Positions 9,935 through 18,100 of a DNA stretch of 64,000 nucleotides are shown piece by piece. Every line of letters starts with the position of its first letter. The stretch's first letter is position 1. The notes under the pieces were generated by a model. That model had not been told where the DNA came from and did no database searches. It was given only the letters and a program-made list of their open reading frames with translations. This stretch comes from Chitinophaga sp. (lineage in GTDB: Bacteria; Bacteroidota; Bacteroidia; Chitinophagales; Chitinophagaceae), in the NCBI RefSeq assembly GCF_019236475.1, contig NZ_JAFAIX010000013.1:310001-374000 (forward strand), read 5' to 3'. The position numbers and the translations under genes are program-made.

Positions 9935-10231
9935 AGTTACGAGGATTATTACTCCATTTTAACAGAAACAATACCATTATTTAGCACATTCTACAAACCA
10001 GCCACTACAAAGGATTTAAGCCTACCTAAATATTTTTAACACGAACGATTTTCTGTTCAATTCCGGACAATCTACCATGGAACCGGACAACACCCACTAT
10101 TATTCAACTTCTACAAGTATGTGAGGTAGGTCACGTAATAGTGTCTCCCCGTTGACGTTGCTTTGCAATATCATGAAAATCATTTAATTTCTCAGTGACG
10201 TAAAAGTGTTAATCTTTAAATTATATAGATC

Positions 10232-10756
10232 ATGCACGCTAAGCTCATTTTTGTTTCTTCCTTAGATGGCAAAATAACGCACTGGGATGATCCTATTGTA
10301 AAGAAGTGGAGTTCATCTGAGGATAAACGTTATTTTGAAGAAACATGGGATAAGGCCCCAGTAATCGTTATAGGTAGCCGTACCTTTGATGTGGACCCTA
10401 TCTCCCCCACTAAAACGCATCTCCTGGTGGTAATGACCAGCCATCCCGAAAAATATCAGTCCTATACAGTAGCCGGTCAATTAGAATTTACCAGTGCCTC
10501 GCCGGAGGAAATTTTTCATCAATATGAGCAAGCCGGCTATCAGCAAATGTTAGTGGCAGGAGGGGCGCACGTCGCCACATCATTTCTAAAAGCAAAATTG
10601 ATAGACGAGCTTTGGCTGACGGTGGAACCGAAAATATTCGGCCATGGCAGCAACTTTGTGGCGGATGAGCCCATCGAAGTAGAACTGGAATTATTAAGCT
10701 CAGAAAAAGTAAATGAACGGGGAACGCTCATCAATAAGTATAGGGTCTTAAAATGA
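10232..10756 (+). CDS. RibD C-terminal/dihydrofolate-reductase-like oxidoreductase
   Basis: A 174-residue stand-alone reductase domain of the RibD-C/DHFR fold. Visible motifs are the N-terminal strand with SLDGKI, the PVIVIGSRTFD segment, the glycine-rich LVAGGAHVATSFLKAKLIDELWLTVEPKIFG stretch (given here as a description of residues about 108-138) and a C-terminal strand pair. These enzymes use NADPH to reduce pterin- or riboflavin-type substrates; the actual substrate is unknown. The next gene starts 8 nt downstream and is probably co-transcribed. Confidence 0.85.
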   Translation: MHAKLIFVSSLDGKITHWDDPIVKKWSSSEDKRYFEETWDKAPVIVIGSRTFDVDPISPTKTHLLVVMTSHPEKYQSYTVAGQLEFTSASPEEIFHQYEQAGYQQMLVAGGAHVATSFLKAKLIDELWLTVEPKIFGHGSNFVADEPIEVELELLSSEKVNERGTLINKYRVLK

Positions 10757-10764
10757 AGGAATAA

Positions 10765-10974
10765 ATGGCAACAAAATTTAAAGTAGGTGATAAAGTAAGC
10801 TGGAATTCCGAAGCTGGTAGGGTTTCAGGCACTATTATTCGCATTCACACCCAAGATTTTGATTATAAAGGCTACACCCATCATGCTACACCGGCGGACC
10901 CTCAATATGAAATTAAGAGCGACAAGTCAGATCATATTGCAGCGCACAAAGGCACAGCGCTTACTAAGCTTTGA
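10765..10974 (+). CDS. DUF2945/hypervirulence-associated (Tudor-like) small protein
   Basis: 69 residues, beginning with the typical KFKVGDKVSWNSEAGRVSGTI pattern (residues 4-24) of the DUF2945 or HVA1 Tudor-like family. The middle has PQYEIKSDKSDHIAAHKG, also diagnostic. The fold is a small SH3-like barrel; the function is unknown. It sits 8 nt behind the reductase gene and ends just before a bidirectional terminator. Confidence 0.85.
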   Translation: MATKFKVGDKVSWNSEAGRVSGTIIRIHTQDFDYKGYTHHATPADPQYEIKSDKSDHIAAHKGTALTKL

Positions 10975-10987
10975 TAGTACTACAAAA

Positions 10988-11023
10988 AAGAAGCTGCCTC
11001 AAATTACTTTAAGACAGCTTCTT
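10988..11023. terminator. Bidirectional hairpin terminator
   Basis: AAGAAGCTGCC and GACAGCTTCTT form an 11-bp stem with one mismatch. The stem is flanked by an A run on the left. It lies between the convergent genes ending at 10974 and 11042, and serves both. Confidence 0.75.
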
Positions 11024-11041
11024 CCTAATATTAATTATGGC

Positions 11042-11869
11042 TTACTTTTGAAAGAATAGTTTCTTAGGCGCCTCACCTGTCAGTTCGCAACGCAGTGCGG
11101 CTCCGCTGTTAGACAGTTTTGTGATTTCCCCAGCTCCTTCTACAACAGTACAAACAGAGAAATGTTCATCTTCCACGCGGGAGATCACAATTTTACCTAT
11201 TGTTCTCTTACGATTGATTTTGCGGCCGTCTACATTAACTTCCACATTTTCATATACTTTGAATTCATCGCCTTCTTTTACTTCCACAGCTTTACCGGCG
11301 GTCAGTAATACTTTGGAGGCATCGCCGTAAGTATTTTTCTCCTCGATAGAAGCGATGGTAGCTGTCAGTTTGAAGTTATCGCGGATGAATTTATCCAGGC
11401 GACCACGAATGCCCATCAGCGCATCGTTGAAAGCATTCTTCCCTTTTCCGGTGTTTTCGAAATTACCAGAAGCCACCAGCTCACCGGAGTTGACATCCAT
11501 TACTTTTAAGCTAAAAATAATTTCCGCCTGCGGTGTAACGGTAGTACCGAGAACAGGTACTTTGGATTGTTTCTGTTCTTCAATGACACTTACTACATTT
11601 CCTACCAGGAGGTATTGTGCATTGTTTTCTTTCATTTCTGCAATGGCGCCGCTTTCCGAACCGGTAGCTTTCACCTTTTCCATTGCCCCTCTTTCCACCA
11701 GGTCAAAACGTTTACTGCGGAGGAACGCGTCTTCCACGGTGTTCTGGATAGGTGCCTGGTAAGAAGTGCTGTCTTTTCCTTTAAAGGTGATACCAATCAG
11801 TGGCTTTGTCTGTGCAAATACACTGGAGGTCATTACTAAAGCTATGGCAGTAAGGATGTTCTTCTTCAT
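11042..11869 (-). CDS. CsgG/LpoB-like periplasmic protein
   Basis: A signal peptide (NILTAIALVMTSSVFAQ) is followed by a CsgG-type domain. Typical features are the early TVEDAFLRSKRFDLVERGAM segment, AQYLLVGNVVSVIEE, and IFSLKVMDVNSGELVASGNF. The C-terminal third (KAVEVKEGDEFKVYENVEV) looks like a small beta domain. CsgG relatives form curli export pores or, as LpoB, activate cell-wall synthases. There is no lipobox Cys after the signal, and no curli genes nearby, so the role is open. The ATG at 11869 gives the signal peptide; the longer frame from 11908 does not. Confidence 0.75.
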   Translation of the reverse strand: MKKNILTAIALVMTSSVFAQTKPLIGITFKGKDSTSYQAPIQNTVEDAFLRSKRFDLVERGAMEKVKATGSESGAIAEMKENNAQYLLVGNVVSVIEEQKQSKVPVLGTTVTPQAEIIFSLKVMDVNSGELVASGNFENTGKGKNAFNDALMGIRGRLDKFIRDNFKLTATIASIEEKNTYGDASKVLLTAGKAVEVKEGDEFKVYENVEVNVDGRKINRKRTIGKIVISRVEDEHFSVCTVVEGAGEITKLSNSGAALRCELTGEAPKKLFFQK

Positions 11870-12036
11870 GATAGATTGGCCTGAATTTTTTTGAGATGCT
11901 GTCGTCACAATGTTTTTGTTGGCAAATAATTTTTCGTTCTCAAATTTAGCTCAAAAACGTATAGGCCCCTCAGTTATTATACCGCTTTCTGCTTCACATA
12001 GCGGATTACAGGAAATTTAACACTGCTTTAAGAATA

Positions 12037-12606
12037 TCAGCTATTGAAAGACAGCCCTTTTTTCGCTAATGCTTCCCGCATTTTAGGCAGGGAAGATTTC
12101 CCCATGCCATGTAATTGCAGTATATCTTGCTCCGTATAGCCGGCTAATTGTTTCAAAGTGGTGATGCCTGCTCCTGCCAGCGCTCTGGATGCGGGCGCAG
12201 ATAATCCAGGAACCAGGGAATCATTATTGGTTTTCTTTGCTTTTGCACCTGCTTTTTCTTCGTTTTCCTTCAACCGGAATACTGTGATGCGCGTAATGAT
12301 ATCCAATGGCATGGGGGCATCAATAGGAAACTGGACAGCCCCTTTGGATGTTTTATAGGGAGACAACTCCTGCTCAAAATGCTTTATCCCCGAAGAAGTA
12401 GGGTAGAATCCAATATGATGTTCATAACCCGCAAAATGCACCAGGTTTCCATGGAGCGCGAAAGTGGGAATACCATAGCTGATCTTTTCTTCCGCCGTGG
12501 GAGCGGCCTTTTTGATAGTTGTTCTGACCTGCTGCAGTATTTTCTGCACTTTGGTGGGGAAAGTTGCGATATAGGCATCAATCGTGGATACGTTGGGTCT
12601 TTCCAT
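12037..12606 (-). CDS. DUF1801 domain fused to a C-terminal helix-hairpin-helix domain
   Basis: Residues 1-115 match the DUF1801/YdhG fold (PTAEEKISYGIPTFALHGNLV, then GFYPTSSGIKHF and KGAVQFPIDAPMP), a family related to frataxin-like iron chaperones. After a Lys-rich linker, residues about 132-185 form an RNA-polymerase-alpha-CTD-like HhH domain (LSAPASRALAGAGITTLKQL, then LHGMGKSSLPKMREAL). That part suggests nucleic-acid contact. No neighbour explains its function. Confidence 0.8.
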   Translation of the reverse strand: MERPNVSTIDAYIATFPTKVQKILQQVRTTIKKAAPTAEEKISYGIPTFALHGNLVHFAGYEHHIGFYPTSSGIKHFEQELSPYKTSKGAVQFPIDAPMPLDIITRITVFRLKENEEKAGAKAKKTNNDSLVPGLSAPASRALAGAGITTLKQLAGYTEQDILQLHGMGKSSLPKMREALAKKGLSFNS

Positions 12607-12723
12607 AACAGCTAATTTATACCTGAAATTACAGCATCCATACCACTTTTAACAGGGTTGTATCCGACAGATTCAGGTCGAAATCCGACTATTTCTGCCA
12701 GTCCCAGCCTTTAATCAGGTACG

Positions 12724-12951
12724 ATGCTTGTGGCCTCTACTGGTATGGATTCCAGCGTAATTGCAAGTTTTAGTTATTCCCCTAAGAAGGGTACCCTGAG
12801 AATTGTTTTTCAGTCGGGTAGCGTATATGACTATTTGTTTGTACCTCCAGCAGTATACGAAGCGCTGAAAGCCGCGGAGAGCAAAGGCACTTACCTCAAC
12901 CAACATATCAAAGGCCATTTTCCCTATCGTCAGGTTAGCGATAAATCTTAA
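12724..12951 (+). CDS. KTSC-domain small protein
   Basis: 75 residues forming a KTSC domain: SSVIASFSYSPKKGTLRIVF, then GSVYDYLFVPPAVYEALKAA and GTYLNQHIKGHFPYRQV. The family has no settled function, although related domains are found fused to RNA- or phage-associated proteins. Translation could start at the ATG at 12724 or at the second Met (residue 8), which lies right before the domain. Its 3' end overlaps the convergent cytochrome gene by 17 nt. Confidence 0.85.
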   Translation: MLVASTGMDSSVIASFSYSPKKGTLRIVFQSGSVYDYLFVPPAVYEALKAAESKGTYLNQHIKGHFPYRQVSDKS

Positions 12952-14110
12952 TCAAATGGGAGCGCAACGAATCGGCAATAGGCTGTTGTTGTCCGCCTGC
13001 CAGCAGCGTAATCACGCTAGACGGCTGTTCCGGCATATGACAATTCACACATTGCTGTTGTAATACCTTTATATCTTCTTTACTGGTACAGAAATTGGCA
13101 GTTCCCGGCTGGTGGCAGCTCATACACTTTTTCGTATAGGCGGTTAAGTCAGTGCGTTGATCCTGGTGGGGATCGTGACAGGTAGTACAAGTCATCGTGT
13201 TACTCATGCGGAAGCATTTGCTGGCAGTCAGCAGTTGGTATTGTCGGCCATGCACATCATTGGCCGATTGTTCCGCAGGAGTAGCAAAATAATCTGCCAT
13301 AATATAGTCAGACAGCCGGTCCCCGGGGCGGAACTCGAACAAGTCGCGCTGAGGTGTTTTCAGCCCTGCATGGCATACCGCACACATATCCACCTGTTGT
13401 TGCCGAGTGAACTGACCAATGCGCGTGATATTATGCGCCGATTTTTCATCCGGGTGTTGCAGATGAAAGGCCACATGTTCCTGCGCAGGCCCATGACAAC
13501 GTTCGCAAGTGATGCCAAACACTACTTTATTCTCCCGGAAAGACTCCGTTTTTCTGACGCCTTCAAAACGAGTCTCATATTGCACATAAGAGCTATGACA
13601 GCCGAAACAAGAGCTGGCAATCTCTCGTTTGTAATACGGATAAGTTGCAGGGAAACCTGGACTATTCGCCCAGTTATTCACAGGTCTGAACCAGGATAAA
13701 GGGAGTTGAAAATATTTTCCATCATGCCAGGAAAGGTAGGTTTGTGCTTTACGGCCTTGTCCTATCGTGATATCAAATGTAGCTTGCTCCTGGAGTTGGC
13801 CATTCGCATAGGCGGATTGGTAATAACGATTTTTATTTTGTTCCATGCGCACCACCACATTACCAGGAAAAAGAAAGGAATTATTTGGAGCGATAAAACT
13901 ACCTAATACCGAATGTCCACCCGCAGGTGCGCTGGCAAAAGCGTGTGCAGTATGCTGGTGCGCAGCATATGCGGAAGGATGGCAACTGGAGCAGGTTGCG
14001 TCTCCCGCAAAAGCATCTCCCCTTGGATCTTCTTTTCTGCCTATACATTGGGATAAAATCAACACACAGGCAGTAATGCATGTTGCTAAATAAAACGAAC
14101 GTTTATACAT
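12935..14110 (-). CDS. Heptaheme c-type cytochrome lipoprotein
   Basis: Seven CxxCH haem-binding motifs are visible: CSSCH (residue 40), CFGCH, CERCH, CAVCH, CTTCH, CMSCH and CVNCH. The N-terminus (SFYLATCITACVLILSQC) is a lipoprotein signal with Cys22, so the protein is probably tethered in the envelope as an electron carrier. Spacing and the motif CHDPHQD resemble cytochrome c554/multihaem families. The ATG at 14110 is preferred over the longer frame from 14170 because only it gives the signal peptide. The gene is divergent from a two-component system. Confidence 0.9.
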   Translation of the reverse strand: MYKRSFYLATCITACVLILSQCIGRKEDPRGDAFAGDATCSSCHPSAYAAHQHTAHAFASAPAGGHSVLGSFIAPNNSFLFPGNVVVRMEQNKNRYYQSAYANGQLQEQATFDITIGQGRKAQTYLSWHDGKYFQLPLSWFRPVNNWANSPGFPATYPYYKREIASSCFGCHSSYVQYETRFEGVRKTESFRENKVVFGITCERCHGPAQEHVAFHLQHPDEKSAHNITRIGQFTRQQQVDMCAVCHAGLKTPQRDLFEFRPGDRLSDYIMADYFATPAEQSANDVHGRQYQLLTASKCFRMSNTMTCTTCHDPHQDQRTDLTAYTKKCMSCHQPGTANFCTSKEDIKVLQQQCVNCHMPEQPSSVITLLAGGQQQPIADSLRSHLIKIYR

Positions 14111-14194
14111 AACGGGAATTCTATGCGAAAGATAAATTTTTTCCGGAAATGCTTCTTGGAATTCTGACAATTCGGATAGCTAATAGCAATCCCC

Positions 14195-14202
14195 TATATT
14201 TG
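14195..14202 (+). promoter_or_regulatory. Bacteroidota -7 box for the two-component operon
   Basis: TATATTTG is a perfect match to the TAnnTTTG consensus. It ends only 6 nt before the ATG at 14209, so transcription would begin at or next to the start codon (leaderless or nearly so). A -33 element is not obvious. Confidence 0.5.
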
Positions 14203-14208
14203 TTTAAG

Positions 14209-14910
14209 ATGAAATTATTACTCATAGAAGATGAACCTGCTGTAGTATCCGTGATTACTCGCGGATTGACAGAGGCCGGCTACGAAGTCACCGTAGCGCC
14301 GGATGGCGCCACTGGCTTGCAACTGGCACTGGACAACCGCACATTCTCCCTCATCATCCTGGATGTCATGTTACCGGCGCTCAATGGTATTGAAGTGTGT
14401 AAAGCCATTCGCAGGGAAGAAATAGCCACTCCTATTCTCATGCTGACCGCCCTGGGCACTACGGAAAACATCGTGATGGGACTCGACAGCGGCGCAGACG
14501 ATTACCTGGTTAAACCCTTTAAACTAGCGGAACTAGAAGCAAGAATCCGGAGTTTGCTGCGTAGAAAAAGTAATACCACTCCTGTTATCAATAGCGCGTT
14601 ATTACAAATCGGGAACCTGACTTTAGATACAGATACCAAAGCGGCCACCCGCGCAGGTAACAACATACAACTGACCGCCACCGAATATCGACTACTAGAA
14701 TTCCTGCTGAAAAATCCTCGTCGGGTACTATCTAGAATGGAATTGCTGGAACAAGTATGGGGCATCGACTTTAACATGAACACGAAGGTGGTAGATGTTT
14801 ATATCAATTACCTACGCAAGAAAATAAATAAAAACAATCAGCCCGAACTGATACAAACCGTAACAGGACTGGGTTACATGATGAAGGAGAATAATGAAGA
14901 TACGGCATAA
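14209..14910 (+). CDS. OmpR-family response regulator
   Basis: A 233-residue response regulator. The receiver domain has the acidic pair EDE, the phospho-acceptor Asp in LIILDVMLPALNG and the conserved Lys in DDYLVKPF. The C-terminal winged helix (TATEYRLLEFLLKNPRRVLS, then VVDVYINYLRKKI) is of OmpR type. It is the partner of the kinase downstream, whose start overlaps this gene by 17 nt. Members bind direct repeats about 10-11 bp apart, and exactly such an array follows the operon at 16263-16325. The ATG at 14209 is used since the receiver begins there. Confidence 0.95.
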   Translation: MKLLLIEDEPAVVSVITRGLTEAGYEVTVAPDGATGLQLALDNRTFSLIILDVMLPALNGIEVCKAIRREEIATPILMLTALGTTENIVMGLDSGADDYLVKPFKLAELEARIRSLLRRKSNTTPVINSALLQIGNLTLDTDTKAATRAGNNIQLTATEYRLLEFLLKNPRRVLSRMELLEQVWGIDFNMNTKVVDVYINYLRKKINKNNQPELIQTVTGLGYMMKENNEDTA

Positions 14911-16252
14911 GATATTGATTGTATTTGCAGGACTTACATTATCCACCATCATGGTAATGGGGATACTGGTGTATTATTTCGCCAGTCAACATTCCTTTGA
15001 GGATTTTTACAAGCGCCTGGAAATACGTGCCTATCTAGCTGCCAAAGCCACTTTACCCTACTACGAATCTGACTCCGTTATTTATAATGAAATCAGGGAA
15101 GAACACCTGGAAAAACTACCCGCAGAAAGGGAATATTTTTTAAAAGTAGATAGCAGTGGAAAGATGCAGGAAGACAGTAGTCTCGCGCTGCCAGCGTCTT
15201 TTTACCACCAAGTGATGATACAGCATCGTGGTACCTATCGGGAAGGGAACCGCTTTTATGAAGGCGTACTTTATAAATCTAAACAGGGATTATATATCGT
15301 AATTGTGTCTGCCATCAATCAGTATAGCGCGGAATACATGGCCTGGCTGCGAAAAATATTGCTCATCTGCTTTATAGTATCCGCGGTAATTTTAGTGGTG
15401 GTAGGAGCAGTATTTTCCCGGTATATCCTTCAGCCCATACGGCGCATCATGACCCAGGTGAAGAGTATCAGCTCCCGGAACCTGCACCTGCGGCTGGATG
15501 TAGACAAGAGTGGGGATGAGATCAATGAACTGGCCGGCACTTTTAACAATATGCTTGACAGACTAGAAACCGCCTTTGAAACCCAGAACAACTTTGTCAG
15601 CAATGCATCTCATGAGTTGAGTACACCATTGACAGCAATTATTGGAGAGGCAGAACTGGCGCTCAATAAGGACCGCAGCCAGGAGAACTATAAATACGCC
15701 ATGGAGAATATCCTGAAAGAAGCAGGAAGACTCGAACATATTACTAAAAGTCTGCTTCACCTTGCACAGACCGGCTTCGATGGCAAAAAGCAGGACTGGG
15801 ACCAGGTCAGAACGGATGAGTTATTATTCACCGTGAAGGATACCATTGATAAAATGATCCCTGGTAGCCATGTAAACATTGACTACAGCCTCTTTCCAGA
15901 GGAAGAAGAAAAGCTCACCGTGAAAGGCAATACACAACTGTTAGAGCTGGCGCTTAGCAATATTGTAATGAATGCCTGTAAATACTCCAATAATCAGCCA
16001 GTGTCCATCGCCCTCGCAGCAACAGATAAGAAAGTTATCATCATTGTCAAAGATCAAGGGATTGGTATTCCACAACAGGACATTCCTTATATATTTTCTC
16101 CATTCTTTCGAGCCTCTAACACTGGGCAGTTCAAGGGATACGGCATTGGGTTGCCGTTGGCCATGAACATTATACGCATGCACAAAGGAGATATCATAGT
16201 AAATAGTCAAGTAAACGCTGGAACCGAGATCAGGATTGAGTTACCATTATAA
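14894..16252 (+). CDS. Membrane sensor histidine kinase
   Basis: A 452-residue kinase with two membrane segments (about residues 7-27 and 153-175) around a periplasmic sensor of about 125 residues. A HAMP domain follows, then a HisKA domain with the phosphorylated His in FVSNASHELSTPLTAIIGE. The HATPase has the N-box (NIVMNACKYSN), G1 (KDQGIGIPQQD) and G2 (GYGIGLPLA). It overlaps the response regulator gene and is its evident partner. The signal sensed is unknown. Confidence 0.95.
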   Translation: MKIRHKILIVFAGLTLSTIMVMGILVYYFASQHSFEDFYKRLEIRAYLAAKATLPYYESDSVIYNEIREEHLEKLPAEREYFLKVDSSGKMQEDSSLALPASFYHQVMIQHRGTYREGNRFYEGVLYKSKQGLYIVIVSAINQYSAEYMAWLRKILLICFIVSAVILVVVGAVFSRYILQPIRRIMTQVKSISSRNLHLRLDVDKSGDEINELAGTFNNMLDRLETAFETQNNFVSNASHELSTPLTAIIGEAELALNKDRSQENYKYAMENILKEAGRLEHITKSLLHLAQTGFDGKKQDWDQVRTDELLFTVKDTIDKMIPGSHVNIDYSLFPEEEEKLTVKGNTQLLELALSNIVMNACKYSNNQPVSIALAATDKKVIIIVKDQGIGIPQQDIPYIFSPFFRASNTGQFKGYGIGLPLAMNIIRMHKGDIIVNSQVNAGTEIRIELPL

Positions 16253-16262
16253 TTCGGTGTGT

Positions 16263-16325
16263 TTCTTACCGTTTTCTTACCACATTCTTACCACCTTTTA
16301 ACCGTCTTCTTACCGGCTTCTAACC
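16263..16325 (+). promoter_or_regulatory. Six TTCTTACC direct repeats at exact 11-bp spacing (response-regulator operator array)
   Basis: TTCTTACC occurs at 16263, 16274, 16285 and 16307, with the variants TTTTAACC at 16296 and TTCTAACC at 16318. All six start exactly 11 bp apart, on one face of the helix. The array ends 9 bp before a perfect -7 box. OmpR/PhoB-type regulators bind direct repeats of this period, so the regulator encoded just upstream (14209-14910) is the obvious candidate. Confidence 0.85.
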
Positions 16326-16334
16326 CCCTACTCA

Positions 16335-16342
16335 TAGTTTTG
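16335..16342 (+). promoter_or_regulatory. -7 promoter box of the usp gene at 16363
   Basis: TAGTTTTG matches TAnnTTTG and lies 20 bp before the ATG. The operator array occupies the -33 position, as expected for an activator-dependent promoter. Confidence 0.7.
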
Positions 16343-16362
16343 TATTCATAAACGCAACAGCT

Positions 16363-16770
16363 ATGAAAAATGTACTGATTCCTACAGACTTTTCGATTCG
16401 ATCTCTCGGTTATGTACACAGCGTAGTATCACAATATCCGGATGAAATGGTCAATATTATTTTCATGCATGCCTTACGGATGCCTGATTCCATTTTCGAC
16501 CTCGTCACCTTTACACGTAATAGTAGGCATATAGACCTGATTACAGCCGATTTCAAGGATGGTTGTGAAATTATCCGGAATAAATATGCCTCACATGTGC
16601 GGCAGTTGAAAGTGGAATTTTTCCACGGCGATACTGGTGTTGCATTTAAGAATTTTTGTATTGCTAACAATATAGATGTGATTTTACAACCGGCAGATTT
16701 GGAATATAACGCACCAGGAAAACGCAGTTACAATCCTGCTAAAACTGATCGCCAAATCAAAATTTCCTAA
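16363..16770 (+). CDS. Short universal-stress-like protein, possibly frameshifted at its C-terminus
   Basis: 135 residues starting with KNVLIPTDFSIRSLGYVHSV, the Usp strand-1/helix-1 pattern. The C-terminus after residue about 120 becomes polar (NPAKTDRQIKIS) and stops. The alternative frame across 16736-16850 reads hydrophobic, Usp-like sequence (ILLKLIAKSKFPKLSASL...) to a stop near 16847, so a single-base indel may have truncated the protein. Expression is probably under the two-component system upstream, through the 11-bp repeat array and the -7 box. Confidence 0.7.
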   Translation: MKNVLIPTDFSIRSLGYVHSVVSQYPDEMVNIIFMHALRMPDSIFDLVTFTRNSRHIDLITADFKDGCEIIRNKYASHVRQLKVEFFHGDTGVAFKNFCIANNIDVILQPADLEYNAPGKRSYNPAKTDRQIKIS

Positions 16771-16866
16771 GCTGAGTGCGTCTTTGCCGGGAAGTAGGAA
16801 AATAGTGGTTAAAGCAACCATTTCCTCTTTGTTGCTCGCATCTGAATAACGAATAAACAGTATTAT

Positions 16867-17784
16867 ATGCTGCTCAAAAAGAACATTCCGTTTGGATATG
16901 TATTCGGTAAGATTAAATATGAGATCCTGATAGTATCCATTTACAGCATGTTGGTGAATATGTTGTATTACCAGTTTCAAATGAAGAATATAAGCATTCC
17001 AATTGCCGTACCGATGGTATTGGGAACTGTATTGTCATTATTGCTGGCGTTTAGAAGCAATCAAGCTTACGACCGCTGGTGGGAGGCACGCAGTATATGG
17101 GGTGCGATAGTAAATGATTCACGTTCTCTGTCCAGACAGATTTTAAGTTTAACAGCAACGGCTTATCCATCAGAAGAATTAGAGCAATTCAGGGAACGAT
17201 TTATCAAGCGACAGGCAGCCTGGTGTTACAGCCTTGGTCAGTCACTACGTAATACGGATCCGGTAAAGGGGCTAGAGCGATTGCTGACACGAAGGGAATT
17301 GAACTATGTGATGAAGTATGATAATGTACCGGCTGCCCTGTTGCTTTTACATGGAAAGGATATCAAGTTGGCGTTAGAAAACGAGTGGATCAACAGTTAT
17401 CAACAAGTATCCCTCGATGCCACCTTGACCAGACTTTGTGATGCGATGGGTAAATGTGAAAGGATCAAGAATACCGTATTTCCTTCCACCTACAGCTTAT
17501 ACACGCATTTCACAGTGTTGTTTTTCATCTTGTTGTTACCGTTTGCTTTGATAGATTCTTTAGGGTTTATGGAGATTCCTTTGGTGATAGCGATATCGGC
17601 TTCTTTCTTGTTGATTGAGCGTATGGGTATCAGTTTACAGGATCCTTTCGAGAACAAACCAACAGATACGCCAGTAACTACTATTGCGCGTACTATCGAA
17701 AGAGACCTGCGCCAGATGCTGCATGAGCAGTATGAAGCGCCGAAAGAAGATGTTTTAGATGGTCCAAAGTACTATGTATTATAG
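16867..17784 (+). CDS. Bestrophin-family (UPF0187) ion channel
   Basis: 305 residues with the bestrophin signature LLAFRSNQAYDRWWEARSIWGAIVNDSRSL (residues about 58-87). Membrane segments flank it: EILIVSIYSMLVNMLYY, IPIAVPMVLGTVLSLLLAF, then FTVLFFILLLPFALIDS and IPLVIAISASFLLIER. The late motif DPFENKPTDTP is also typical. Bacterial members are pentameric, mostly cation-selective channels of the inner membrane. It ends before a clear terminator. Confidence 0.93.
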   Translation: MLLKKNIPFGYVFGKIKYEILIVSIYSMLVNMLYYQFQMKNISIPIAVPMVLGTVLSLLLAFRSNQAYDRWWEARSIWGAIVNDSRSLSRQILSLTATAYPSEELEQFRERFIKRQAAWCYSLGQSLRNTDPVKGLERLLTRRELNYVMKYDNVPAALLLLHGKDIKLALENEWINSYQQVSLDATLTRLCDAMGKCERIKNTVFPSTYSLYTHFTVLFFILLLPFALIDSLGFMEIPLVIAISASFLLIERMGISLQDPFENKPTDTPVTTIARTIERDLRQMLHEQYEAPKEDVLDGPKYYVL

Positions 17785-18100
17785 CCAGACAATTTGTGCA
17801 AGGCAACAAATTATAGCGTTAAATAGCGACCCTGGTTTTCACCGGGGTTTTTTATTTTAATATTTGGAGAGGTGAGTTTTCTGTCGTTTTTCGGGCATTT
17901 ATCAGTTTATTCAAATCTTTTTTAGAAAATTCCTGGGGCCTTTTCCTGGCGGACAGTGCGAAGCAAACACAGCATCAAACCCAGTCGGGTAGCGGATTTC
18001 ACAAAAAGAATAAAGCGTAAAGGGTTTACAATAAAGGTATTAGAAAAAAATAATTTGTAGAAATTTTGAAATATCTCTTGGTTAATTCATTTTAATTGTT
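17785..18100. other. Intergenic region between bestrophin and tRNA-Asp
   Basis: 316 bp. It holds the bestrophin terminator (17829-17858) and, at its right end, the upstream part of the tRNA-Asp promoter. No other open frame or repeat is seen. Confidence 0.6.
17829..17858 (+). terminator. Rho-independent terminator of the bestrophin gene
   Basis: ACCCTGG-TTTTCA-CCGGGGT forms a 7-bp stem with one G-T pair, followed by a T-rich run. Confidence 0.8.
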
